A DNA stretch of 6,432 nucleotides, from the NCBI GenBank assembly GCA_937915965.1, contig CALGHC010000024.1:1-6432 (forward strand). The letters are read 5' to 3'. Shown here piece by piece: positions 1-5,403 of this stretch (position 1 is the stretch's first letter; the number at the start of each line of letters is the position of its first letter). This DNA is from an uncultured Myxococcales bacterium. Its GTDB lineage: Bacteria; Myxococcota_A; UBA9042. The position numbers and the translations under genes are program-made. The notes under the pieces were generated by a model, which was not told the origin of the DNA, did no database searches, and saw nothing but the letters and a program-made list of their open reading frames with translations.

Positions 1-500
1 AGCATCAGATCATGGATCACGCCTCGCACCTCTCGTACGAGAGCCCGCCGCCATTCTCGGCGCACTTCTGCGAGCTTGAGGTCGATGTCGAGACCGGCAA
101 GGTGACGCTGCTCCAATATGTCGCGGCGGTCGATTGCGGCGTAGCGATCCACCTCCTCGGCGCCGAGGGTCAGACCGAGGGCGGCGCTTGCACGTCGATG
201 GGTTGGGGCCTGTCCGAGGAGTACCTCTTCGACGCCAATGGCAAGATGCAGAACGCCAGCTTTGGTGGCTACAAGATGTTCTCGTCGCTGGACATGCCGC
301 CCTTCCAGACGTTCATCGTGCCGACCTACGAGCCGACCGGGCCATTTGGCGCCAAGTCGGTGAGCGAGATCCCGTGCGACGGGCCGGCGCCGTGCATCGC
401 CAACGCTGTCTACGACGCGACGGGCCTGCGCTTCCGCGAGATCCCCCTGACCCCCGAGCGGGTCTGGCGGGCATGGCAGGCGAAGCAGCGCGACATGTGA
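1..500 (+). CDS. Xanthine dehydrogenase/aldehyde oxidase family molybdopterin-binding subunit, C-terminal part (5' end outside window)
   Basis: The frame is open to the left edge (first full codon at 3) and stops with TGA at 498-500, so only about the last 165 residues of a subunit that is usually over 700 residues are present. The signature is the C-terminal Mo-cofactor domain: an ELEVDVETGKV strand, AAVDCG, then AEGQTEGGA, and finally GPFGAKSVSEIP. The last motif corresponds to the family's GxKGVGE loop, whose glutamate (codon 366-368 here) is the catalytic base in hydroxylation at the molybdenum centre. ANAVYDATGLRFREIPLTPERV is the usual ending of the family. Known for the family: oxidation of purines, aldehydes or N-heterocycles, with electrons passed to 2Fe-2S and FAD subunits. 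The substrate cannot be read from this fragment. The two Gly-to-Ser changes in the active-site loop (KSVSE rather than KGVGE) are noted but not necessarily functional. The ATG at 12 is internal, not a start. Confidence 0.95.
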   Translation, partial: HQIMDHASHLSYESPPPFSAHFCELEVDVETGKVTLLQYVAAVDCGVAIHLLGAEGQTEGGACTSMGWGLSEEYLFDANGKMQNASFGGYKMFSSLDMPPFQTFIVPTYEPTGPFGAKSVSEIPCDGPAPCIANAVYDATGLRFREIPLTPERVWRAWQAKQRDM

Positions 501-522
501 GCGAACGCGCGATTGCGACACC

Positions 523-527
523 GGGAG
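523..527 (+). promoter_or_regulatory. Ribosome binding site GGGAG
   Basis: GGGAG lies seven bases before the ATG at 535, which fixes the start of the secreted repeat protein. It sits in the 34-bp gap after the stop of the molybdopterin subunit, so read-through transcription from that gene is possible. Confidence 0.6.
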
Positions 528-534
528 TCATTTC

Positions 535-1701
535 ATGGTCCACCATTCTGAGCGTTTCCTGGTTGGCCGCGGCCTCTGGGCCGTCTGCGGCCTGATGCTG
601 TGCTTGTCGTCCTCGGCGTGGGCAGAGACGACGCTTCCAACGACGATCGCCGTGCAGGGTTTCGTGCGCGGCGTCGGCGGGGGCCCGGCGGCCGATGGCG
701 ACTACGGCGTGACCATCAGCTTCTACGAGGCGAAGACCGGTGGCGACGCGCTCTATTTCGACGTCAACCCGGCCGTCAAGGTCGAGTTCGGCGTCTTCTC
801 TGTGCCGGTCGGCACGGTCAAGCCGCTCGACAGTACGGTCTTCGCCAGCGGTGCGGCGCGCTGGGTGGGCGTCCAGTTCGGCAGCGAGCCGGAGCTGCCT
901 CGTTCGGCCCTGATGCTGGTGCCCTACGCGATCCGCGCGGCGAGCGCAGACACGCTCTCGTGCTCGGGCTGCGTCGGCGCCGCGCAGGTCGACCCCGCGT
1001 TGCTCACGCCCTACGCCAAGCAGGCAGAGCTGGCGGCGGTTGCGCTCAGCGGCGCGTACGCCGACCTGAGCGGCAAGCCCGACCTGGCAGCGGTGGCGAC
1101 CAGCGGTCTGTACGCGGATCTGCAGGGGACGCCCGACCTCTCGGTGTACGCCAAGGCCGCGGGCCTCGCCGGTGTCGCCGCGACTGGCCAGTACGCTGAC
1201 CTCGAGGGCCTGCCGGACCTGGGCGTCTACGCCAAGAGCGGCGATCTTGCCAAAGTTGCGACGTCGGGCGCTTACGCCGACCTCAGCGGCGCACCGGATC
1301 TCGCCCCGTACGCCAAGTCAGCCGCCCTGGCCAAGGTGGCGACGACCGGTGTCTACGCCGACCTCGCTTCGAAGCCCGTGTTGCCAGCGCTGGGCACGAG
1401 CTGCCCCAGCGGTCAGGTCGTGAAGGGCATCAAGGCAGACGGCTCGCTGGAGTGCGCCGGCGCGCCGACGACGCTGGTCACGGAGATCAAGTCGTCGACG
1501 AAGAGCAACGGCGCCGGCCAGACGGTGACCTGCACCTCGGGGTACAAGGCAGTTGGCTGCGTTTGCGCCTACGACTCTGAGGCGACGAACTTCTGGCCCG
1601 GCTGGTGCAAGATCCTCAACGCAACGCAGTGCTACGGCCGTGGCTTCTACAAGGCGACGTACGCGTTCACGGTGAAGGCGATCTGCGCGAAGGTGCAGTA
1701 G
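535..1701 (+). CDS. Secreted protein with 27-residue Tyr-Ala-Asp-Leu repeats and a Cys-rich C-terminus
   Basis: 388 residues; function unknown. Residues 1-30 form a classic signal peptide (basic start, hydrophobic core at about 14-26, cleavage after AWA), so the protein is exported. Residues 31-140 look like a beta-rich head (start IAVQGFVRG, then VTISFYEAK, GVFSVPVGT, RWVGVQFG and LVPYAIRA). This pattern is familiar from secreted proteins of Myxococcota. A small SCSGC motif (C143, C146) links to five repeats at residues 158-283: four of 27 residues and one of 18, each ending in YADL-xxx-P-x-L. They probably form an elongated stalk; similar repeats occur in phage and surface fibres. The C-terminal part (284-388) holds eight cysteines (C290, C307, C333, C342, C344, C358, C366, C384), likely disulfide-bonded. 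The ATG has a good ribosome binding site. A surface or extracellular structural or adhesive role is inference only. No phage genes are nearby. Confidence 0.85.
   Translation: MVHHSERFLVGRGLWAVCGLMLCLSSSAWAETTLPTTIAVQGFVRGVGGGPAADGDYGVTISFYEAKTGGDALYFDVNPAVKVEFGVFSVPVGTVKPLDSTVFASGAARWVGVQFGSEPELPRSALMLVPYAIRAASADTLSCSGCVGAAQVDPALLTPYAKQAELAAVALSGAYADLSGKPDLAAVATSGLYADLQGTPDLSVYAKAAGLAGVAATGQYADLEGLPDLGVYAKSGDLAKVATSGAYADLSGAPDLAPYAKSAALAKVATTGVYADLASKPVLPALGTSCPSGQVVKGIKADGSLECAGAPTTLVTEIKSSTKSNGAGQTVTCTSGYKAVGCVCAYDSEATNFWPGWCKILNATQCYGRGFYKATYAFTVKAICAKVQ
1006..1383 (+). repeat. In-frame 81-bp coding repeats (27-aa units, one 54-bp unit)
   Basis: Units lie at 1006-1086, 1087-1140 (short), 1141-1221, 1222-1302 and 1303-1383. 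The full unit reads roughly x-x-Y-A-K-x-x-x-L-A-x-V-A-x-[ST]-G-x-Y-A-D-L-x-x-x-P-x-L. The short unit lacks the first nine residues (the YAK part) but keeps the YADL half. Nucleotide identity is clearly lower than protein similarity, which suggests old duplications kept by selection rather than recent slippage. Confidence 0.85.
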
Positions 1702-1702
1702 G

Positions 1703-1750
1703 GCGTCTTCGCGACTTCGCGTCTTCGCGTCTTCGCGTCTTCGCGTCTTC
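1703..1750 (+). repeat. Six tandem copies of the 8-mer GCGTCTTC
   Basis: Six head-to-tail copies at 1703-1710, 1711-1718 (GCGACTTC, one change), 1719-1726, 1727-1734, 1735-1742 and 1743-1750. The array begins one base after the TAG stop of the secreted repeat protein and lies in non-coding DNA. The same unit recurs at 3791. It is not a hairpin and has no spacers. Confidence 0.9.
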
Positions 1751-1839
1751 GCACTATTGCCCCTCGGCCCAGCACCGCACTCTCGTCGGCGAGCCGCCTC
1801 GCCCAACCGTCCAAATGCCCGCGCCGCCCACGGTCCGCG

Positions 1840-1858
1840 CGAGGTGCCAGCCACCTCG
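1840..1858 (-). terminator. Small hairpin downstream of the LysR remnant (possible terminator)
   Basis: CGAGGTG at 1840-1846 pairs with CACCTCG at 1852-1858 across a 5-base loop. It lies 8 bases beyond the LysR stop on the minus strand and between two converging reading frames. No T-run follows on either strand, so intrinsic termination is uncertain. Confidence 0.3.
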
Positions 1859-1866
1859 TTGGCGCG

Positions 1867-2202
1867 TCACCGACGACCAGGCGGAGGGTCGGCGGGCGAC
1901 CAGGCGCGCAAGGCCGACTTCATAAGCCTGATGAGCGTTCGAATGCGCACGTCCTTGCGCTGTTCGGGCAGGAAGACGGCGCGCACAGAGATCGCTGACA
2001 GCGGCTCAGCGCCCAGCCGGTGCAGCTCCCCGTTGTCCCGATGGGGTTCGCCCAGAAAGGCAGGCAGCACGCCCAGGCCCGCCCCCGCACACAGGGCCTC
2101 ACACACAGCGACGCGATCGTCCACCACCACCGACGCCGGCGACAGCTGAGGCCAGGTCAGGGCCAGCAAGGCGGCGTCTCCTGGGGCGCTGATGAGCGGC
2201 AC
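1867..2202 (-). pseudogene. LysR-type transcriptional regulator, C-terminal remnant of the effector-binding domain
   Basis: The minus strand encodes about 111 residues matching the end of a LysR-type regulator: a VPLISAPGD start, VVVDDRVAVCEALCAGAGLGVLPAFL (the dimer/effector-domain segment usually written aGlGiallP), then GELHRL, AVFLPEQR and a final helix before TGA at 1867-1869. A complete family member is about 300 residues with an N-terminal winged helix-turn-helix. Here the HTH and the first half of the effector domain are absent and no other frame in the window carries them. The frame remains open to 2346 but codes nothing LysR-like above 2202, where the DUF1858-like frame begins on the other strand. 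It therefore looks like a decayed or rearranged gene, unable to bind DNA. An assembly join is the alternative. Confidence 0.72.
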
Positions 2203-2445
2203 CTGATCAGAATCTCCGACATTCTCAAGGTGTACGGCGACATCGCCGAGGTCATGGAGGTCTTCGGCGTCAAGCGCGCGGGCAGCCTGAAGGTGCGCAA
2301 GGTGCTCGGAAGACTGCTCACCGTACAGCGGGCGGCCATCGTGCATCGGGTCGCGCTAGACGAGTTCCTGCCGATGGTCCAGCGGGCCGTCGGACAAGCG
2401 CCATCGGCGGGCCCCAGCCCGGTCACGCCCCAGCCCGCGCCATGA
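2203..2445 (+). CDS. DUF1858-like small protein, start missing or non-canonical
   Basis: The 80 residues from 2203 look like one compact helical domain: the first helices carry SDILKVYGDIAEVMEVFGV, then a basic linker, a second helix with LLTVQRAAIVHRV and a last one with LDEFLPMVQRAV. This resembles the DUF1858 fold (small domains also found at the N-terminus of ScdA-type proteins), but without cysteines. The remaining tail is Pro/Ala-rich and stops with TGA at 2443-2445. G/C-rich third positions support real coding. No ATG, GTG or TTG lies near the domain start. The nearest in-frame ATG is at 2020, and the intervening codons are only the antisense of the LysR remnant. CTG at 2203 sits where a start would be expected but has no clear ribosome binding site. 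Function unknown; the gene may be 5'-truncated. It overlaps the end of the DTW gene tail to tail by 23 bp. Confidence 0.5.
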   Translation: MIRISDILKVYGDIAEVMEVFGVKRAGSLKVRKVLGRLLTVQRAAIVHRVALDEFLPMVQRAVGQAPSAGPSPVTPQPAP

Positions 2446-3562
2446 GCGCGCCGTAGATGCCCTCGAGCGATCCCAACAAGCGCGCGGCGCGCTGGGCCTG
2501 TCGCCCCGGTTCCAAGCCGCCCAGCCGCCGCGCGCCCCCTTCGACGCCGCCCGCCGAACGGCGCAACGTGCGCACTGTCAGCGACCGCAGATCGATGAAC
2601 TCGAGGGGCGCGACCGACTCTGCCAACAGCAGCTCTCGGCCGTGCCGCCCCCAGCCCAACAGCAGCGCGTCCGACCCGAGAAAGTCGCGCCAGCGAGCCA
2701 GAAACGCCGGCATCTCTTCGCCGTGCAGCAAGTCGCCAGCAGCCAGGCCGAGCCGTTCAGCCACCCGTGCCCCCAGACGGCGACGGGGCCTCAAGACCGC
2801 CTCAAAGCGCTCCCCGGTCGCGGGTCGCAATGCGACGAGGTGTACCAGCTCCGACGATCCCGGGTCTCGGTCTGGACGCGACTGCGCGTTGTCCTCGCCA
2901 TGGATGAGGACCGCCCGCTGTGGAGCCCGCACCAAAGGGCCAAGCTCGCCCAAGCCCCGATAGAAGGGCCGCGTGACCTTGCGCTGGCGGGGCACGTGAA
3001 GCTCCCGCGCCACCAGCTGGCGCTCCACCATGAAGTCGAAGGGCGCAAGCATGCGGGCGAAGCGTCTCGGATCCCCTTCAAGGATGCCCAGCGTCAGCGC
3101 CACCGCCTCCACGGTCGAGAGATGCTGGTCGGTGGGCTCGCGACGGATGCGGTAGGTGCTGGGACGTTGGGGGGCCAGACTCATGCGGGGCAGGGCGGCC
3201 ACCGTCGGGCTGAGCGCCAAGACCTGCTTGGCTTGCCACCAGGTGCCATCAACGACCACCAGCGTCGACGGCGGCCGTCCGACACAATCTTGCACCGGAA
3301 CCGCCCCCTCCCCGGGGAACAGCAGCGCCGCGTCCCCCGACCTGACCGCCTGTGCGACCACGGGGTGGTCATCGAACCCGACACCCTGCAGCAGCCGCGA
3401 GCCGACCAAAGAGAGGTGCGCCATGCGAGCCGTGCCGATCGCCACGTCACGCTCGCGCGGGTGCTGCAAGAAGAGCACGGCCGCCTTGGTCTTGAGATCG
3501 GGCAGCAAAGCGCAGTAGCAGAAGGTCGACGGTCGGCGGCAACGCAGGCAGGTTTCACGCAT
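2423..3562 (-). CDS. DTW-domain tRNA-uridine aminocarboxypropyltransferase (TapT-like) with C-terminal exonuclease-like domain
   Basis: 379 residues from the ATG at 3562. The N-terminus has a zinc-ribbon-like CxxC...CxC (C5, C8, C15, C17), then LQHPRE at 32-37, the defining DxTW motif as DGTW (105-108), IRREP (139-143) and STVEAVA (149-155), all hallmarks of DTW proteins. Known for the family (E. coli TapT/YfiP, human DTWD1/2): transfer of the 3-amino-3-carboxypropyl group of SAM to a tRNA uridine, giving acp3U, in the cytoplasm. Residues about 215-379 are an extra domain whose order of strands and helices resembles a DnaQ/RNase T-type exonuclease, but key acidic residues look replaced, so it is probably inactive. 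Start choice: the frame continues to a GTG at 3742 with an AGGG eight bases ahead, adding 60 Gln/Arg/Pro-rich residues unlike the family. I prefer 3562 because the conserved part starts there, with a weak AGGT seven bases upstream. It may be co-transcribed with the M28 gene. Confidence 0.88.
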   Translation of the reverse strand: MRETCLRCRRPSTFCYCALLPDLKTKAAVLFLQHPRERDVAIGTARMAHLSLVGSRLLQGVGFDDHPVVAQAVRSGDAALLFPGEGAVPVQDCVGRPPSTLVVVDGTWWQAKQVLALSPTVAALPRMSLAPQRPSTYRIRREPTDQHLSTVEAVALTLGILEGDPRRFARMLAPFDFMVERQLVARELHVPRQRKVTRPFYRGLGELGPLVRAPQRAVLIHGEDNAQSRPDRDPGSSELVHLVALRPATGERFEAVLRPRRRLGARVAERLGLAAGDLLHGEEMPAFLARWRDFLGSDALLLGWGRHGRELLLAESVAPLEFIDLRSLTVRTLRRSAGGVEGGARRLGGLEPGRQAQRAARLLGSLEGIYGALMARAGA

Positions 3563-3786
3563 CAGCAGGACCTGATCACCCGGGCGTTGCTGGTGCACTT
3601 GCCGTTGAGGCGGGTCTTGTGTCTGCAGTGGCTGCACCCACGGACTCCGCTGCCGTCGTCGAGCTTGCTGCATTTGCGGCCGCGGGGCCAGCGTCGCCTG
3701 ACGTTCCGAATAGACGGCCCGCATCTCCCTCAAGGACTCCACTTCGGCCGCCCTTCGTCATCTCCGCCTCGCCCGACCTCCGTTAA

Positions 3787-3806
3787 CTTCGCGTCTTCGC
3801 GTCCCC
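3787..3806 (+). repeat. Second, short copy of the GCGTCTTC repeat
   Basis: CTTC followed by GCGTCTTC (3791-3798) and a decayed unit GCGTCCCC (3799-3806), in the same plus-strand orientation as the array at 1703-1750. It begins 12 bp past the M28 stop, in the gap before the DTW gene. Otherwise the 3563-3817 interval shows only the possible N-terminal extension of the DTW protein. Confidence 0.7.
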
Positions 3807-3817
3807 GCGCCGTCACC

Positions 3818-4879
3818 CTACCGTCCCTCGGCCCAGCGCTGCAGGACGCCGTCGAGGCCGTCGACCACTCGCGCCATGCGGGCGTAGTCGAGCTTGTCGG
3901 GGGTGTCCGTCAACCGGTGGTAGTGCGGATAACGAAACGGCGCCGTGTCGGTGATCATCACGGCCGGACAGCCGACCTGCCAGAACGCCCAATGGTCTGA
4001 CCAACCGACTCCCGGCACGTCTTCGGGGAGCGCGGCGCCTTGGCTGGGGAAGGCGACGTGGCTGCGAAAATCGCCGATCAGCATGCGCACCAGCGAAGCT
4101 GAATCCAGGTTGCCGACGAAGGCGATGAAGTCGCCGCGGTCGGGGTACAGAGCTGCGAGCGGCTGCGGATAGCGCTGGCTGCCGGCCGCGTCGTCGTACC
4201 AGCCGATGGTCTCGAGCGAGATCATGCCGATCAGCCGCTCGCCCGCGGCCTTGCTGGCGCGGGCGTGGACCAGGCTGCCCATGCAGGCCTTGCCAAAGCA
4301 GGGGTTCTCCTCGCCGGCAAAGAACGCGAAACGGACCGTGATCAGCGGCGTGCGGCTGGCGAAGCGCTCCGCGAGAGCGAGCAGGGCGGCGACCCCGGAG
4401 GCGTTGTCGTTGGCGGCCGGCACGTCGCCTTCGCCGTCGTAGTGTGCGCCGATGACGATGACGCCGGCCTCAAGCGGCCCGCCGACCCGCTCGGCGATGA
4501 TATTCTCGTAACGCTGGTCGCCGTAGCCATAGGGTTCGCGCTGCGGAACGTAGCCGATCGCCCGCAGCCGCTTGACCAGATAGTCGGCCGCCTGGGCGAG
4601 CCCTTCGCGGTGGGTCGGGCTGCGCGCACCGATGGTGCCGGCGAGCTGGCGCACGTCAGCCTCAAGGCCCACGCGCAGCGCGTCCTGTTCGGCACTCAAG
4701 GCGGGCAGGGCGCCGCGGTGGCTGCTGCCCGGCATTCGCACGCACAGCGCCCAGCCGACAGCGACGGCGAGGGTCGCGATCAGCACCAGGGCCGCGGCGA
4801 TACGCAAGACGGAGTTGATCAGCCGACCGAGGAGGGACGGCGGTTCGGGCGGCTCGGCTGGGCGCTGTCGTCGGTTCAT
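3818..4879 (-). CDS. Membrane-anchored M28-family zinc metallopeptidase
   Basis: 353 residues from the ATG at 4879, ending in TAG at 3818. A Pro-rich cytoplasmic start is followed by one hydrophobic segment (about 22-46), so the enzyme is probably anchored in the inner membrane with its catalytic domain in the periplasm; an uncleaved signal is the simplest reading. The di-zinc site of M28 aminopeptidases is intact: GAHYDG (H146, D148), ANDNASG (D158), GEEN (E190 catalytic, E191 ligand), ISLETIG (E223) and PHYHRLTDTP (H321 last ligand). SDHWAFW and VMITDTAPFRYP are also characteristic of this subgroup. Known for the family: release of N-terminal residues from peptides, or related hydrolysis; the substrate here is unknown. 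The frame extends upstream to a GTG at 5035, but those 52 residues look like translated intergenic sequence. No strong ribosome binding site precedes 4879, so the exact start is moderately certain. Confidence 0.93.
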   Translation of the reverse strand: MNRRQRPAEPPEPPSLLGRLINSVLRIAAALVLIATLAVAVGWALCVRMPGSSHRGALPALSAEQDALRVGLEADVRQLAGTIGARSPTHREGLAQAADYLVKRLRAIGYVPQREPYGYGDQRYENIIAERVGGPLEAGVIVIGAHYDGEGDVPAANDNASGVAALLALAERFASRTPLITVRFAFFAGEENPCFGKACMGSLVHARASKAAGERLIGMISLETIGWYDDAAGSQRYPQPLAALYPDRGDFIAFVGNLDSASLVRMLIGDFRSHVAFPSQGAALPEDVPGVGWSDHWAFWQVGCPAVMITDTAPFRYPHYHRLTDTPDKLDYARMARVVDGLDGVLQRWAEGR

Positions 4880-4922
4880 CGCGGCAGTCTCGGGCAGCGC
4901 GGCCGCCCCGCGCAAGGCCCGC

Positions 4923-4983
4923 CCGGCAATCTCGGCGCTCGCTTCAGTCGTTCGCCGCGCTTGTCCGCCGGCAATCTCAGCGC
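4923..4983. repeat. 16-bp direct repeat upstream of the M28 gene
   Basis: CCGGCAATCTCGGCGC at 4923-4938 recurs as CCGGCAATCTCAGCGC at 4968-4983 (one mismatch), 45 bp apart start to start, about four helical turns. It lies 44-104 bp before the M28 start on the minus strand, a position compatible with paired operator sites, though this is unproven. Confidence 0.55.
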
Positions 4984-5076
4984 GGGCGCAGATCCACCAA
5001 GTTGGTCGCTGGCGAGGCCGGTGCCGTCCACGCACGGCCCGGCGCCGAATGGTCGTGACCGCTTGCCTCGGACGCG

Positions 5077-5105
5077 TCAGCGCATGAGTTCAGCGCATGA
5101 GTTCA
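5077..5105. repeat. Perfect tandem duplication of a 13-mer
   Basis: CAGCGCATGAGTT at 5078-5090 is repeated exactly at 5091-5103, with identity running on by one base to the left and two to the right. It is an exact head-to-tail duplication in non-coding DNA between divergent genes. Confidence 0.85.
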
Positions 5106-5202
5106 AGGGGCGGCGGCCGTCCGTCGCCGGTACGCGGCTCGGTGCGACGACGGCCAGACGGAGGCTCTGCGCAACAAAGACCGAATGATGTGGCAGCCTT
5201 CA

Positions 5203-5235
5203 GGACGCCCGGACGCTCAAAGCGTCCGGGCGTCC
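5203..5235. other. Perfect 15-bp inverted repeat (hairpin, 3-base loop)
   Basis: GGACGCCCGGACGCT (5203-5217), loop CAA (5218-5220), then AGCGTCCGGGCGTCC (5221-5235), with every base pair matched and 11 of 15 pairs G-C. Each arm itself contains GGACGC twice. No T-run follows on either strand, so it is not a standard intrinsic terminator. It lies about 170 bp upstream of the EamA start and about 320 bp upstream of the M28 start. It could be an operator, a REP-like element or a transcript barrier between the divergent units. Confidence 0.9.
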
Positions 5236-5390
5236 AACAAGCGCGGCAACCCCGCGCCATTGCCAGCCGGCACTCGGTGGTGCGTCGGCTCGGTCCGCCG
5301 ACAGCAATCCACGCCATGGAGCACGGACCGACATGTTGGAGCCGCGCCCTCTCCGCGCCCGCACCCTTGCGCGCGCCCCCCCGTGTCGGC

Positions 5391-5394
5391 GAGG
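5391..5394 (+). promoter_or_regulatory. Ribosome binding site GAGG for the EamA gene
   Basis: GAGG lies nine bases before the GTG at 5404. The other nearby starts (GTG 5383, ATG 5425) have no comparable sequence, so this site decides the start. Confidence 0.5.
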
Positions 5395-5403
5395 CTCGCG
5401 GCC

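Larger units (their letters stand above)
4880..5403. other. Gene-free region between divergent M28 and EamA genes
   Basis: This 524-bp region should hold the promoters of both flanking genes. Several long frames cross it but none resembles a protein family. It contains a 16-bp near-perfect direct repeat (4923-4938, 4968-4983), a 13-bp tandem duplication (5077-5105) and a perfect 15-bp hairpin (5203-5235), plus a run of seven C at 5376-5382. I could not identify confident -35/-10 boxes by eye. Confidence 0.6.

Noticed and set aside
535..1701. Phage tail-fibre gene
   Set aside because: The stalk repeats resemble fibre repeats, but the protein has a signal peptide and no phage genes are present in the window.
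1703..1750. CRISPR-like array
   Set aside because: The units are 8 bp, head to tail, without spacers; there are no cas genes.
2642..4000. 452-codon plus-strand open frame, longer than the gene opposite it
   Set aside because: It runs antisense to the DTW and M28 genes, is rich in Arg/Gln/His/Pro and shows no family motif. It arises from high-GC codon use on the other strand.
5203..5235. Standard intrinsic terminator
   Set aside because: There is no T-run after the hairpin on either strand and no gene ends close to it.
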